From NCBI RefSeq assembly GCF_000682695.1, contig NZ_AWFG01000001.1, positions 434,001-498,000 on the forward strand: a stretch of DNA of 64,000 bases, given 5' to 3'. Under the pieces are notes generated by a model. It saw only the letters and a list, made by a program, of their open reading frames with translations. It had not been told where the DNA came from and ran no database searches. The DNA comes from Hyphomonas chukchiensis (GTDB lineage Bacteria > Pseudomonadota > Alphaproteobacteria > Caulobacterales > Hyphomonadaceae). The translations under genes were made by a program, and so were the position numbers. This document shows positions 17,798 through 27,541 of the stretch, one piece after another. Numbering within the stretch: position 1 is the first letter of the stretch; each line of letters starts with the position of its first letter.

Positions 17798-20368
17798 ATG
17801 AGCGAAACGAACGATACAGGTAATAATCAGGGTGGCCGCAAGCCGCTCACCGTGGCCCGCAAATCTGCCGGCACGGTGAAGCAAAGCTTTAGCCATGGTC
17901 GCTCGAAGCAGGTTGTGGTTGAGACCAAGAAGCGCCGGGCGGTTGGCCCAGGCGGCTCAGGCCCCACGCCTTCTGATAACGCGCCAGCCAAGAAAACAGA
18001 CACGCTTGAAGCGCGCCTGATCGCTACGGCGAAAAAGCTGGGCATCACGGTCGACGAACTGAAAGCACGCCAGAAGGTTCTGCTGGAGCGCAAGGCTGAA
18101 GAAGCCAACCGCGCCAAGGAGAACATTCAGGTCGAAGCGGCCCAGGATCGCCTGCGTACTGAACAAGAGCGCAAAGCCACGGAAGCGCGTGAGCGCGAAG
18201 AAGCCGAAGCCCGTCGCAAGGCTGAAGAAGAAGCCCGCAAAGCTGAGGAAGCTGCTGCCGCAGCAGCAGCCGACGCGCCCGCGACAGTCGATGCCAAGCC
18301 GGCACGCGGCCGGTCCAAGCAGGATGCTGCCGCTGACGCGTCCGTTCCGGAACCGACGGCAGAAGAAGCCGCCGGTCGTGGCAAACGTGGCAAGGGCAAG
18401 GATGATCGCAGCGACCGTTCGCGCGACGCTGCCGCCCGTACAGTGCGCGACAGCGGCGAACGCCGCCGTGGCAAACTCACCATTTCCTCGGCGCTCGGCG
18501 ACGATGCTGACCGCCAGCGCTCACTCGCCTCGCTTAAGCGCGCCCGTGATCGTGAACGCGAGCGCCGTTTCGGTGGTGGCGAGCAACGCGAGAAAGTCTC
18601 CGTCGAAGTCACGCTTCCCGAAACCATCACGCTGCAGGATCTTGCAGGCCGCATGAATGAGCGCGTCGCCGACGTCGTGAAATTCATGATCAACCAAGGC
18701 GAAATGCTGCGCGGCAACGATATCGTCGATGCCGATACGGCCGAACTGATTGCCGAAGAATTTGGCCACACGGTCAAGCGCGTCGCGGAATCCGATGTTG
18801 AAATCGGCCTTGAGGGCGAAGCTGATGATCCGGCCTCGATGAAGCCGCGCCCACCGATCGTCACGATCATGGGCCATGTCGACCACGGCAAGACATCGCT
18901 GCTGGATGCCCTGCGCTCAACCGACGTTGTGTCGGGCGAAGCAGGTGGCATTACGCAGCATATCGGCGCCTACCAGGTTCAGCTGAAGTCCGGCCAGAAG
19001 ATCACCTTCCTCGACACCCCGGGCCACTCTGCCTTTACCGCCATGCGTGCACGCGGCGCCAATGCGACTGACATTGCCATCCTGGTTGTCGCTGCTGACG
19101 ACTCGGTCATGCCGCAGACGATTGAATCCATCAATCATGCCAAGGCGGCCGGTGTGCCCCTCATCATCGCGGTCAACAAGATCGACCTGCACGATGCGCA
19201 GCCGGAAAAGGTGCTCACCGACCTCCTGCAGCATGACATTCAGGTTGAATCCATGGGCGGCTCCACGCAGGCCGTGCAAGTATCCGCCAAGTCGCGCATC
19301 GGCCTTGATGAGCTGACTGACGCGATCACGCTTCAGGCTGAACTGCTCGAACTTGCTGCCAACCCTGACCGCGCCGCCGATGGAGTCGTGATCGAAAGCC
19401 AGCTCGACAAGGGCCGCGGCCCTGTTGCAACCATACTGGTCAATCGCGGCACACTGAAACGCGGTGATATCGTCGTGGCCGGCGCCCAATGGGGCAAGGT
19501 TCGCGCCATTACGGACGAACGCGGCCAGCAACTCGCAGATGCGGGTCCATCGCTGCCGGTCGAAGTACTCGGTCTTGATGGTGCGCCTGATCCAGGTGAA
19601 CCTTTCGTCGTTGTTGATACCGAAGCCCGCGCCCGCGAAATCACGGAGTACCGTGTCCGCAACAAGCGTCAGGTCTCCGGCAAGGCAGGCGCCGCCGCAC
19701 GCGCCTCGCTCGACCAGCTGCTTAGCCGCCTCAAGGACGGTACGGTGGAAACCTCCGAACTCCCCGTCGTTGTCAAAGGCGATGTTCAGGGCTCCGTCGA
19801 AGCCATCTCCATGTCGCTCGACAAGATCTCGACCGAAGAAGTCCGCGCCCGCGTCATCCACGGCGCCGTCGGTGGTATCTCCGAAAGCGACGTCCTGCTG
19901 GCCCGCTCGTCGAATGCGCCTATCTTTGCCTTCAACGTCCGTGCCAACAAGCAGGCCCGTGACCTGGCCGAAAAGGAAGGCGTCGAGATCCGCTACTACT
20001 CGGTGATCTACGACCTGATCGACGATGTAAAATCCACGCTGTCGGGCATGCTCGCACCGGAGAAACGCGAAACCTTCCTCGGTTACGCCGATATTCTCGA
20101 GGTCTTCAACATCACGAAGACGGGCAAGGTTGCCGGTTGCCGCATCTCCGAAGGCAAGGTTGTCCGCGGTTGCGGCGTGCGCCTCCTGCGCGACGATGTC
20201 GTGATCCACGAAGGCAAGCTGAAAACGCTCAAGCGCTTCAAGGATGAAGTGAACGAAGTTTCCAGCGGCATGGAATGCGGCATGGCCTTCGAACGCTATG
20301 AAGACATCCGTGTCGGCGACAAGATCGAGTGCTTCCAGGTTGAGGAAATCGCAAGGACGCTCGCCTAA
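17798..20368 (+). CDS. infB: Translation initiation factor IF-2
   Basis: This 856-aa GTPase places initiator tRNA on the 30S subunit. The N-terminal 280 residues are charged and of low complexity, with a long Glu/Ala/Arg-rich predicted coiled coil. An IF2-N domain follows (about 270-330). The G domain has G1 GHVDHGKT at 359-366, then DTPGHSAF and NKIDL. Domains II-IV complete the protein. It is the last core gene before the YcxB-like gene. Confidence 0.97.
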   Translation: MSETNDTGNNQGGRKPLTVARKSAGTVKQSFSHGRSKQVVVETKKRRAVGPGGSGPTPSDNAPAKKTDTLEARLIATAKKLGITVDELKARQKVLLERKAEEANRAKENIQVEAAQDRLRTEQERKATEAREREEAEARRKAEEEARKAEEAAAAAAADAPATVDAKPARGRSKQDAAADASVPEPTAEEAAGRGKRGKGKDDRSDRSRDAAARTVRDSGERRRGKLTISSALGDDADRQRSLASLKRARDRERERRFGGGEQREKVSVEVTLPETITLQDLAGRMNERVADVVKFMINQGEMLRGNDIVDADTAELIAEEFGHTVKRVAESDVEIGLEGEADDPASMKPRPPIVTIMGHVDHGKTSLLDALRSTDVVSGEAGGITQHIGAYQVQLKSGQKITFLDTPGHSAFTAMRARGANATDIAILVVAADDSVMPQTIESINHAKAAGVPLIIAVNKIDLHDAQPEKVLTDLLQHDIQVESMGGSTQAVQVSAKSRIGLDELTDAITLQAELLELAANPDRAADGVVIESQLDKGRGPVATILVNRGTLKRGDIVVAGAQWGKVRAITDERGQQLADAGPSLPVEVLGLDGAPDPGEPFVVVDTEARAREITEYRVRNKRQVSGKAGAAARASLDQLLSRLKDGTVETSELPVVVKGDVQGSVEAISMSLDKISTEEVRARVIHGAVGGISESDVLLARSSNAPIFAFNVRANKQARDLAEKEGVEIRYYSVIYDLIDDVKSTLSGMLAPEKRETFLGYADILEVFNITKTGKVAGCRISEGKVVRGCGVRLLRDDVVIHEGKLKTLKRFKDEVNEVSSGMECGMAFERYEDIRVGDKIECFQVEEIARTLA

Positions 20369-20379
20369 AGACAGGCAGA

Positions 20380-20907
20380 ATGACGAAGCCGCTGCGCATA
20401 TCCGGTCTTCTCCGGGAGAAAGATGTGAGACGCCTTACGCGTCTCACACGCGGCGGATCGGTCGGCCCCACGGCAGTCTACTACGCCGGGGTCACCGCGC
20501 CGATCATTTCGGCCAGCATGTCTGTCATGGTGCGCGAAGCCATGCGCATGGCGGGCCTGTCGGAATACTGGCAATGGTTCATCGCGGCGCTTGTCGCGGC
20601 CTTTGCCGGGATCAGCTGGTATCTCATCTTCATCCGCTGGTCTTACCGGCACAAATTCGGACGGGGCACGGAAATGACGCTTGAAACGGCCATTTCACTG
20701 GATGATGCAGCCCTCCTCGTAAAGCGCGGTGGCATCGAGACCCGGATAGACTGGGCCTGTGTTGAAGCCGTTCGGACATCGCGCAGCCATGTATCGGTGC
20801 TCATCAACGGCGCCGATGCTCTGATCATTCCGGACGCATGGTTCGGCAAGGACAAGGCGGCCCGCGCCGCATTCACCACCCGCCTGCAGGAAAAGGCCCC
20901 CAACTGA
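20380..20907 (+). CDS. YcxB-like membrane protein
   Basis: This 175-aa protein has two hydrophobic segments (about residues 28-50 and 65-85) and a soluble C-terminal YcxB/PH-like domain (GRGTEMTLETAISLDDAALL, then IDWACVEAVRTS). The function is unknown. It sits between infB and rbfA, starting 11 bp after infB, and its TGA overlaps the rbfA ATG by one base, so it is co-transcribed. I do not recall it in this position in related genomes. Confidence 0.75.
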   Translation: MTKPLRISGLLREKDVRRLTRLTRGGSVGPTAVYYAGVTAPIISASMSVMVREAMRMAGLSEYWQWFIAALVAAFAGISWYLIFIRWSYRHKFGRGTEMTLETAISLDDAALLVKRGGIETRIDWACVEAVRTSRSHVSVLINGADALIIPDAWFGKDKAARAAFTTRLQEKAPN

Positions 20908-21308
20908 TGGCTCGTAAACCCGCCTCCGCCGGCATGCCCTCCCAGCGCCAGCTCCGCGCTGGCGAAATCATCCGCCACGCCCTCGCTGATGTCCTCACGC
21001 GGGAAGACCTGCGCGATCCCGACCTCGCCAATGTCATCATCACAGTAGGCGAGGTGCGCTGCTCACCCGACCTGCGCCACGCCAACGTCTTCGTCACACC
21101 GCTGGGCGACGACACCCAGGAAGGCCGCGACAAGCTCGCAGAGGCCCTCACCCGGGCAGCCGCCTTCCTGCGCGGCAAACTTGGCCGCGAGATCGACATG
21201 AAGTTCACGCCGCAGCTGCACTTCATCGCCGACAAATCATATGACGAGGCCACACATATTGACCGCCTTCTGGCCGATCCGCGCGTCAAACGCGATCTCG
21301 AAGACTGA
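20907..21308 (+). CDS. rbfA: Ribosome-binding factor A
   Basis: This 133-aa KH-type protein is required for 16S rRNA 5' end maturation and cold growth. Conserved motifs are RAGEIIRHALADVLTRE and LRHANVFVTPLG. I chose the ATG at 20907, in TGATG with the preceding stop; the longer ORF lies inside the YcxB-like gene. Confidence 0.95.
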   Translation: MARKPASAGMPSQRQLRAGEIIRHALADVLTREDLRDPDLANVIITVGEVRCSPDLRHANVFVTPLGDDTQEGRDKLAEALTRAAAFLRGKLGREIDMKFTPQLHFIADKSYDEATHIDRLLADPRVKRDLED

Positions 21309-21402
21309 GCCTCGCCTGCCAGGCGTCTTATCAGCATTGTCATTTGACATCACGGCCATCTGTTGAGAGCGTTAATGGACTTGTGACAGGGGGACGGGCC
21401 TC

Positions 21403-22056
21403 ATGGACCGCCAGACGCTCGATATGGAAGGCGCCCGCCACGGCGAAATCTCGGCGGCATCGCTGCAGCTGGGCGATGACACAATTGCCATACGCCGCAT
21501 CGCCACCATGTGCGTCGAATCCATGGAATTTGCGCCTTGGGACATGCCTCGTAATCGCCAGAGCCAGCGCCTGCATGCTACGCTTTGCGTGGCCAACCTC
21601 TTCTTCGCGCTGGCAGCGCTGGCCTGGTGGGGCCTGATGCCCAACCAGCCCTCGAGCACGATTGCCCTGTTCATCGCTGGTGTGCTCCTGTTGCTTGGCG
21701 TCTTCCTGGGCATGCGCGCCGCCATGATCGCGATGAAAATCCGCAGGCGCGAACCCTATTACCGCCTCACCATCGGCACATCTGATGCCCGGCAGATCCC
21801 CATTGTTGACGATAATCGCGATGTACTCATCAAGATCCGCGACATTGTCCGCCACAAGATGGATACGGGCGACACCGAGACCACAGGCGAGTTCGACCTC
21901 AACCTCGATATTGTCGATCTTAAACTGCCCAAATCGGCTCAGCCCTCCGCAAGGCCCCCCGCCCGGCCCGAACGCGCGCCTGCATCAGACGAGCCGGAAA
22001 TCCTCTTTGACGCCGACGAGGAAGAGGCGGCCGCCCAGCTAAAGAGCGCATCCTGA
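21403..22056 (+). CDS. Two-span membrane protein, possibly DUF6232-like
   Basis: This 217-aa protein has an N-terminal soluble domain of about 60 residues, two adjacent membrane helices (LHATLCVANLFFALAALAWW and IALFIAGVLLLLGVFLGM), then a domain with YYRLTIGTSDARQIPI and VLIKIRDIVRHKM. The C-terminal tail is rich in Pro, Ala and Glu. The arrangement recalls DUF6232 proteins, but I cannot confirm it. It lies between rbfA and truB with 95 bp upstream. Confidence 0.6.
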   Translation: MDRQTLDMEGARHGEISAASLQLGDDTIAIRRIATMCVESMEFAPWDMPRNRQSQRLHATLCVANLFFALAALAWWGLMPNQPSSTIALFIAGVLLLLGVFLGMRAAMIAMKIRRREPYYRLTIGTSDARQIPIVDDNRDVLIKIRDIVRHKMDTGDTETTGEFDLNLDIVDLKLPKSAQPSARPPARPERAPASDEPEILFDADEEEAAAQLKSAS

Positions 22057-22175
22057 GCCTCTGCGGTTGACGCCAGCCGCCGCCCGGCCTAAGGCCGCGC
22101 CTTCATTTTGAATATGCCCGCAAGAGACGGATCGTCGGCGTTCGAACCGCCACGGGTCCGCAGGAGACAAAAAAT

Positions 22176-23138
22176 TTGGCCCGTCAAAGAAAACGTAAGG
22201 GTGATCCGGTCAGCGGATGGCTAAACCTGTTCAAACCCGTTGAAATGACATCCACGCAAGCGGTCGCCATCCTGAAGCGCCTCTACAATGCCGAGAAAGT
22301 GGGCCATGGCGGCACGCTGGACCCGCTGGCCGATGGCATCCTGCCGATTGCCTTTGGCGAGGCCACCAAGACCGTCCAGTGGGCGATGGATTCCGAGAAG
22401 GAATATGTCTTCACCATCCGCTGGGGCGTCTCCACCGCCAGCCAGGACGCCGAAGGCGAGATCACGGCCACATCCGACGCCCGCCCCACCCGCGATGCCG
22501 TCGAAGCGGTGCTCGCCAATTATCTTGGCCTCATCGAACAGGTCCCGCCAAAATTCTCCGCAATCAAGGTTGACGGCCAGCGCGCCTACGACCTGGCCCG
22601 TGAAGGTGAGGATTTCGAGCTCAAATCCCGGGAAGTCATGGTCCATTCGGCCAAGGTGATCGGCATGCCGGACGCCGACCACACGGTTGTGCACGTCACC
22701 TCGGGCAAGGGCTTCTATGTCCGCGCCATGGCCCGCGACCTTGCTTTCGACCTCGAATGCGAAGGCCATATCAGCCAGCTGCGCCGCACACGCGTTGGCG
22801 CCTTTGCCGCACCGGACGCCATTTCGGTTGAGGCCCTTCAGGGCATGACCGAAAAGGCAGACCTGCTCGCCGCCCTGAAGCCTCTGCAATCTGTCCTCAC
22901 CGGCATCCCTGATCTGGCCGTCAGCTCCGGCGATGCCGCCAGCCTGCGCCAGGGCCGCACGATCATGCTCATGCCCCACGTCCTTGAGGCCTGGCGCGAT
23001 GCCCGCAATCCGGCAGACGAGGAAGACCGGCTCGCACTCGCCACGTGCAATGGAATCGCCGTCGCCCTCGGCGATGTGCGCGCAGGTCATTTCGAGCCTG
23101 TCCGCGTATTCAACATCCGCGAAACCCAAAGCGCCTGA
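22176..23138 (+). CDS. truB: tRNA pseudouridine(55) synthase
   Basis: This 320-aa enzyme makes pseudouridine 55 in the T loop of tRNA. The catalytic Asp49 lies in HGGTLDPLADGILP. GWLNLFKP near the N-terminus and GFYVRAMARDLAFDL further in are conserved. The start codon is TTG at 22176, preceded by AGGAG (22162-22166); no closer ATG fits. Confidence 0.95.
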   Translation: MARQRKRKGDPVSGWLNLFKPVEMTSTQAVAILKRLYNAEKVGHGGTLDPLADGILPIAFGEATKTVQWAMDSEKEYVFTIRWGVSTASQDAEGEITATSDARPTRDAVEAVLANYLGLIEQVPPKFSAIKVDGQRAYDLAREGEDFELKSREVMVHSAKVIGMPDADHTVVHVTSGKGFYVRAMARDLAFDLECEGHISQLRRTRVGAFAAPDAISVEALQGMTEKADLLAALKPLQSVLTGIPDLAVSSGDAASLRQGRTIMLMPHVLEAWRDARNPADEEDRLALATCNGIAVALGDVRAGHFEPVRVFNIRETQSA

Positions 23139-23199
23139 TCGCGGAACGAGTCAGCACTATGGCGATTGATGTCCCGAGACTCTTGAAAGGAGTAATAGG

Positions 23200-23721
23200 A
23201 TGAACCGTATCGCCATCTGCACACTCGCGCTCCTCGCCGCCGCCTGCCAGCCACCCGAAACCGAAGTGCCCGCCCCGGAGCCTGCCACAATGGCAGAGCC
23301 GGGCGCGGTTGCACCGGAACAGACCAATCCTGCCCCTGAGGCGCCTGTCGCCGACGCCACCCCCGAAAGCGTCCTGCAAACCTGGGCCAGCGCCCTCGAA
23401 GCGGGCGATTGGTCGACGGCGCGGGCCCAGTGGGGCGAAAACGGGTCCCAGAGCGGCCTCTCGGAAGCCGAATTCGCTGCCGCCTATCACCAGTACAAGA
23501 CCATCCATATAGACATCGCGGATGCCGAAACCGAAGGCGCGGCCGGCTCACTCTATTACCAACCCGAAGTCACCATGACCGGGGAGATGGTGAACGGGGA
23601 GCCCTTCCGCATGGTCGGCCCGGTCACCGTGAAGCGGGTCAACGACGTGCCCGGCGCGACGGAGGAACAGCTACGCTGGCATATCGCCTCCAGCGATCTG
23701 AAACCGCGCCCCATTGAATAG
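23200..23721 (+). CDS. Hypothetical lipoprotein
   Basis: This 173-aa protein has a lipoprotein signal ending in LAAAC (Cys16), so it is probably lipidated. A Pro/Glu/Ala-rich linker of about 45 residues follows, then a compact domain (VLQTWASALEAGDWSTARAQW, then YHQYKTIHIDIADAE) that looks like a small NTF2-like fold. AAGGAG lies just upstream of the ATG. Function is unknown; it separates truB from rpsO. Confidence 0.75.
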   Translation: MNRIAICTLALLAAACQPPETEVPAPEPATMAEPGAVAPEQTNPAPEAPVADATPESVLQTWASALEAGDWSTARAQWGENGSQSGLSEAEFAAAYHQYKTIHIDIADAETEGAAGSLYYQPEVTMTGEMVNGEPFRMVGPVTVKRVNDVPGATEEQLRWHIASSDLKPRPIE

Positions 23722-23970
23722 GTTGGATGGCCCTCTTGGGGGCCGAAGGCCTGATTGTGGGCCTCCCGCCCATATCACCCCGCCCCCTTCCCAAAGGGGC
23801 CTAAATCCGTCATAAGCCGCCCCTTGAGGCGAATATCGCCCTGAATCCCTTGCTGGACGACATCCCGGCTGCGGACACCAGGTCCCGAATTCTCTCAAGC
23901 CCCCTGCGTCCACGAGGCCGCAATATATTGAAAACCTTCGTCTTTTGACGATTTTACAGAAAGAGACCCG

Positions 23971-24240
23971 ATGTCGATTACGGCAGAAAAAAAGCAGGAA
24001 CTGATCAAGAAATTCGCCATCAAGGATGGTGATACAGGTTCCCCGGAAGTTCAGGTCGCGATCCTTACGGAACGCATCAACAACCTGACCGACCACTTCA
24101 AGACCAATAAAAAAGACAACCACTCCCGCCGCGGCTTGCTGACCATGGTCGCCACGCGCCGGAAGCTCCTTGACTATGTCAAAGGCAAAGATGAAGCGCG
24201 TTACACGACGCTCATCACGGAACTCGGCATCCGCCGCTAG
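23971..24240 (+). CDS. rpsO: 30S ribosomal protein S15
   Basis: This 89-aa protein binds 16S rRNA early in 30S assembly. It starts [16 protein letters not shown] and contains [15 protein letters not shown] and [19 protein letters not shown]. It is followed by a terminator and pnp, the classical rpsO-pnp pair. The 249-bp gap upstream holds only weak inverted repeats and no gene I can support. Confidence 0.98.
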   Translation: MSITAEKKQELIKKFAIKDGDTGSPEVQVAILTERINNLTDHFKTNKKDNHSRRGLLTMVATRRKLLDYVKGKDEARYTTLITELGIRR

Positions 24241-24252
24241 GTCCGAAAAACA

Positions 24253-24286
24253 AGCCCGCCGGGCAATAGGGCCGCGGCGGGCTTTT
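24253..24286 (+). terminator. Terminator between rpsO and pnp
   Basis: AGCCCGCCG (24253-24261) pairs with CGGCGGGCT (24275-24283), followed by T-rich sequence. Read-through into pnp is likely, as in other rpsO-pnp operons. Confidence 0.8.
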
Positions 24287-24312
24287 CGTATGTGAAAAGA
24301 AAGACAATCGAA

Positions 24313-26442
24313 ATGTTCAATAAACAATCCGTGTCGCTGGAATGGGCGGGACGCACGCTGACAATTGAGACGGGCCAGGTGGCACGTCAGGCAGACGGCG
24401 CCGTCATGGTGACCTATGGGGATACCCAGGTTCTCGCGACCGCATGCTTCGCCAAGTCGGCCAAGCCAGGCCAGGACTTCTTCCCCCTGACCGTCAACTA
24501 TATGGAAAAATACTACGCATCGGGCCGCATCCCAGGCGGCTTCTTCAAGCGTGAAGGCCGCCCGACCGATAAAGAGACGCTGACCTCGCGCCTCATCGAC
24601 CGCCCGATCCGCCCGCTTTTCGTCAAAGGCTTCAAGAATGAAGTCCAGGTCGTCCTGACCTGCATGTCCTATGACCTCGAGAACGATGCCGACATCCTCG
24701 GCATGATCGGCGCCTCGGCTGCCCTCGTCCTGTCCGGTGCACCATTCATGGGCCCGATCGGCGCTGCACGCGTTGGCTATATCGATGGCGAGTACGTCAT
24801 CAACCCAACCATCGCCGAACTCGAAGACTCCGACCTTGATCTCGTTGTCGCCGGTACGGCCGACGCCGTGATGATGGTTGAATCGGAAGCCTATGAGCTG
24901 TCCGAAGATGTCATGCTTGGCGCTGTCATGGCCGGTCACGAATCCATGCAGCCCGTTATCGACGCGATCATCGATCTCGCCGAAAAGGCTGCCAAGGAAC
25001 CGTTCGACTTCGAACCCGACGATAACTCCGCTGCGCTCGAAGCCATCCAGAAACTGGTTGGCCAGGACCTGTCGGCTGCTTACTCAATCACCGACAAGCT
25101 TGAGCGTCAGGCTGCCGTGGGCGCTGCCCGCGACAAGGCCAAAGCGGCCCTCGTCGGCACCGAAGAAGCGCCCGGCGAAATGACCGGCGACGCGTTCAAG
25201 GCCTCCTTCAAGGAAGCCGAAGCTGCCGTCGTGCGCGGCGACATCATCAAGACCGGCAAGCGCATTGACGGCCGTGCCCTTGATCAGGTCCGTTCGATCG
25301 AAGCCATTGCCGGCTTCCTGCCACGCACGCATGGCTCCTCGCTGTTCACCCGCGGTGAAACACAGGCCATCTGCGTCGCAACGCTCGGCACCAGCGATGA
25401 TGAGCAGTTCATCGACGGTCTCGACGGCACGTCCAAGTCCAAGTTCATGCTGCACTACAACTTCCCGCCCTATTCGGTCGGTGAGACAGGCCGCATGGGT
25501 GGCGCAGGCCGTCGCGAAATCGGTCACGGCAAACTCGCATGGCGCGCGCTTCAGGCTGTCCTTCCTGACCACGCCGAGTTCCCGTACACGATCCGCCTCG
25601 TCTCCGAGATCACCGAGTCCAACGGCTCGTCCTCGATGGCAACGGTTTGCGGTTGCTCGCTTGCCATGATGGATGCCGGCGTGCCGGTCACCCGTCCTGT
25701 CTCGGGTATCGCCATGGGCCTGATCAAGGAACCAAACGGCGTGGCCGTCCTCTCCGACATTCTCGGCGACGAAGACCACCTCGGTGACATGGACTTCAAG
25801 GTTGCCGGTACCGAGAAAGGTCTGACGTCCCTGCAAATGGACATCAAGATCGCCGGTATCACGAAGGACATCATGAAAACGGCGCTAGAGCAGGCGAAGG
25901 GTGGACGCATGCACATCCTCGCCGAGATGGCGAAAGCCCTCGACACGTCGCGCGACAGCCTGTCGGAAAACGCACCTCAGATGGAAATCATGAAAGTGCC
26001 AACCGACAAGATCCGTGACGTCATCGGTTCCGGCGGCAAGGTCATCCGTGGCATTGTCGAAGAATCCGGCGCCAAGGTGAATATCGACGACGACGGCACA
26101 GTGCAGATCTCTGCGCTCGACCGCCCGGCGATCGAAAAAGCCATGAAGATGATCAAGGAAATCACCGCAGAAGCCGAAGTCGGCGAAATCTATCAGGGCA
26201 CCGTGGTTGGCCTGAAAGACTTCGGTATCTTCGTGAACTTCTTCGGCCCGAAGGACGGTCTCGTGCACGTTTCGCAAATGGCGAAAGAGCGCATCGGCCA
26301 TCCTAAGGAACTGGTCAAGGAAGGCGACAAGGTCTGGGTCAAGCTCATGGGCTTTGATGACCGCGGCAAGGTTCGCCTCTCGATGAAAGTTGTCGATCAG
26401 GCGACCGGCAAGCAGTTCGAAGGCGCCGAAGGCGAAGAGTAG
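24313..26442 (+). CDS. pnp: Polynucleotide phosphorylase
   Basis: This 709-aa phosphorolytic 3'-5' exoribonuclease has two RNase PH domains, a linking helical domain, a KH domain ([15 protein letters not shown]) and a C-terminal S1 domain ([20 protein letters not shown]). Its length matches the E. coli enzyme (711). I prefer the start [11 protein letters not shown] at 24313; an in-frame ATG at 24292 adds seven residues inside the terminator region. Confidence 0.97.
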   Translation: MFNKQSVSLEWAGRTLTIETGQVARQADGAVMVTYGDTQVLATACFAKSAKPGQDFFPLTVNYMEKYYASGRIPGGFFKREGRPTDKETLTSRLIDRPIRPLFVKGFKNEVQVVLTCMSYDLENDADILGMIGASAALVLSGAPFMGPIGAARVGYIDGEYVINPTIAELEDSDLDLVVAGTADAVMMVESEAYELSEDVMLGAVMAGHESMQPVIDAIIDLAEKAAKEPFDFEPDDNSAALEAIQKLVGQDLSAAYSITDKLERQAAVGAARDKAKAALVGTEEAPGEMTGDAFKASFKEAEAAVVRGDIIKTGKRIDGRALDQVRSIEAIAGFLPRTHGSSLFTRGETQAICVATLGTSDDEQFIDGLDGTSKSKFMLHYNFPPYSVGETGRMGGAGRREIGHGKLAWRALQAVLPDHAEFPYTIRLVSEITESNGSSSMATVCGCSLAMMDAGVPVTRPVSGIAMGLIKEPNGVAVLSDILGDEDHLGDMDFKVAGTEKGLTSLQMDIKIAGITKDIMKTALEQAKGGRMHILAEMAKALDTSRDSLSENAPQMEIMKVPTDKIRDVIGSGGKVIRGIVEESGAKVNIDDDGTVQISALDRPAIEKAMKMIKEITAEAEVGEIYQGTVVGLKDFGIFVNFFGPKDGLVHVSQMAKERIGHPKELVKEGDKVWVKLMGFDDRGKVRLSMKVVDQATGKQFEGAEGEE

Positions 26443-26443
26443 A

Positions 26444-26461
26444 CTTACAGTTTCTTGTAAG
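26444..26461 (+). promoter_or_regulatory. CTTACA-N6-TGTAAG inverted repeat after pnp
   Basis: Arms at 26444-26449 and 26456-26461 are perfect. The element starts directly after the pnp stop and precedes the terminator. A related copy with a 7-nt spacer (14585-14603) follows csp. Confidence 0.4.
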
Positions 26462-26470
26462 TATCAGATC

Positions 26471-26499
26471 AGGGCCATCCTCCGGGGTGGCCCTTTTTC
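26471..26499 (+). terminator. Intrinsic terminator of pnp
   Basis: AGGGCCA (26471-26477) pairs with TGGCCCT (26488-26494), followed by a T-run. Confidence 0.85.
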
Positions 26500-26565
26500 T
26501 TTGCGCGAAGCCCGCCAATCGCCTGCCGCAAATACTACATCTTTCTGTACCCGGATGAAATTTTA

Positions 26566-26594
26566 TTGACACGGAAGTGTCATGAAACTAATGT
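26566..26594 (+). promoter_or_regulatory. Promoter of the first CAP-domain gene
   Basis: A perfect -35 TTGACA (26566-26571) and TAATGT (26589-26594) are separated by 17 bp. An inverted repeat TGACAC-GGAA-GTGTCA (26567-26582) overlaps the -35. Predicted initiation is near 26600, at or next to the ATG at 26602. Confidence 0.65.
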
Positions 26595-26620
26595 GACAGT
26601 TATGTTACAGTCACGTTACA
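26593..26620. promoter_or_regulatory. Three direct repeats with 11-bp period (Pho-box-like)
   Basis: GTGACA (26593), GTTACA (26604) and GTTACA (26615) recur exactly every 11 bp. Read on the minus strand, the first two give CTGTAACATAACTGTCAC, which is two CTGTNAC-type heptamers separated by 4 bp, as in PhoB-type sites. OmpR/PhoB-family response regulators bind such spaced direct repeats. The regulator is not identified. Confidence 0.5.
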
Positions 26621-27420
26621 AATATATGTCAGTGTCGGCGCTAGCCTTTGCGGCGCTCGCATTTCCCGCGTCGGCCGTGTCGACTTGCGAACTCGCAGAC
26701 GGCCTGCCGCTCGATCCTGTGGCCTACAATCAGGAAGTCGCTGCCTGCTACAGCACCCCGACGAGCATCGCCAAGGATGCCGGGCTTGAGAAGGACCTCA
26801 TTCAGGCGACCGACGCGGTTCGGGCTGCCGACAATGAGCCAGCCCTCATTCCGCTTGCATCGCTCGAAGAAGCTGCCCGCATCCACGCCATGGACATGGC
26901 CGCCCGCAACTATGCCGGCCACACGGACAAGGAAGGCCGCGGCCACCTCGAACGCGTCCGCATGCTGGACCGCTCTGTGCTGATCGGCGCAGCCGGCGCC
27001 AACATTGCCATCCTCGAAGGCGAGGGCGATGCTGAAGCCGTGTTCAACGCGCTGCGGGCAGACCCGGTCAATGCCAGCAACATGACGCGCGATGCCTTCA
27101 CCCATACAGGCATCGGCATCGCCAAGGCGAACGGCCGCACTTACATCGTCCAGCTCTTCGCGCGCGTGGATGGCCACCTTGAATCCCCCCTCCCCATCCA
27201 GGTGTCGGGCCCGGCAGATATCAAGGCAACATTTGACGAGAAGGGCGTGCAACCTGTCGGCTGGCGCCTCACAACGCCTGAAGGCGAAACCGTTGCGCGC
27301 GGCTATGGCGCCAACATGACCGGCACGCTTGCGCCCGGCCAGCAGGCCTATGTCACCTTCGACATGGCCCGCAACACCCAGGAATACGCCCTGCGCGGTC
27401 CGCTCGTCGTCGGCCGGTAG
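26602..27420 (+). CDS. Secreted CAP (SCP/PR1) domain protein
   Basis: This protein of about 272 aa has a signal peptide (core SVSALAFAALAFPASA) and a CAP domain from about residue 60 (LEEAARIHAMDMAARN, AGHTD, TGIGIAKANGRTYIVQLFA), then a beta-rich C-terminal part of about 85 residues. Bacterial CAP proteins are exported and mostly of unknown activity. The start is uncertain: ATG 26602, ATG 26626 and TTG 26566 are in frame and none has a clear Shine-Dalgarno. I chose 26602 because it gives a basic N-region and coincides with the predicted transcript start, which suggests leaderless translation. Confidence 0.8.
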   Translation: MLQSRYKYMSVSALAFAALAFPASAVSTCELADGLPLDPVAYNQEVAACYSTPTSIAKDAGLEKDLIQATDAVRAADNEPALIPLASLEEAARIHAMDMAARNYAGHTDKEGRGHLERVRMLDRSVLIGAAGANIAILEGEGDAEAVFNALRADPVNASNMTRDAFTHTGIGIAKANGRTYIVQLFARVDGHLESPLPIQVSGPADIKATFDEKGVQPVGWRLTTPEGETVARGYGANMTGTLAPGQQAYVTFDMARNTQEYALRGPLVVGR

Positions 27421-27444
27421 ACCCGCTTCTATCATGCGTCCCCC

Positions 27445-27475
27445 AGCCCGGCCCTGCACAGGGGCCGGGCTTTTC
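27445..27475 (+). terminator. Intrinsic terminator of the CAP gene
   Basis: AGCCCGGCCC pairs with GGGCCGGGCT (27462-27471), followed by four T. Confidence 0.85.
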
Positions 27476-27541
27476 ATGTCTGCACAGTTGAACAGGCCGG
27501 AACTATTGGAAAATGCGCCTGTTTGGCGCTAAGCAGCCCTC

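Noticed and set aside
22082-22110. Terminator before truB (CGGCCTAAGGCCG)
   Set aside because: The stem is short and followed only by CGCCTTCATTTTG, not a proper T-run.
23722-23970. Small gene between the lipoprotein and rpsO
   Set aside because: Open frames lack start sites and coding bias; only weak inverted repeats such as CCCCTT/AAGGGG (23784-23799) are present.
23671-24939. Large minus-strand ORF opposite rpsO and pnp
   Set aside because: It is the shadow of conserved genes on the plus strand, with no family resemblance of its own.
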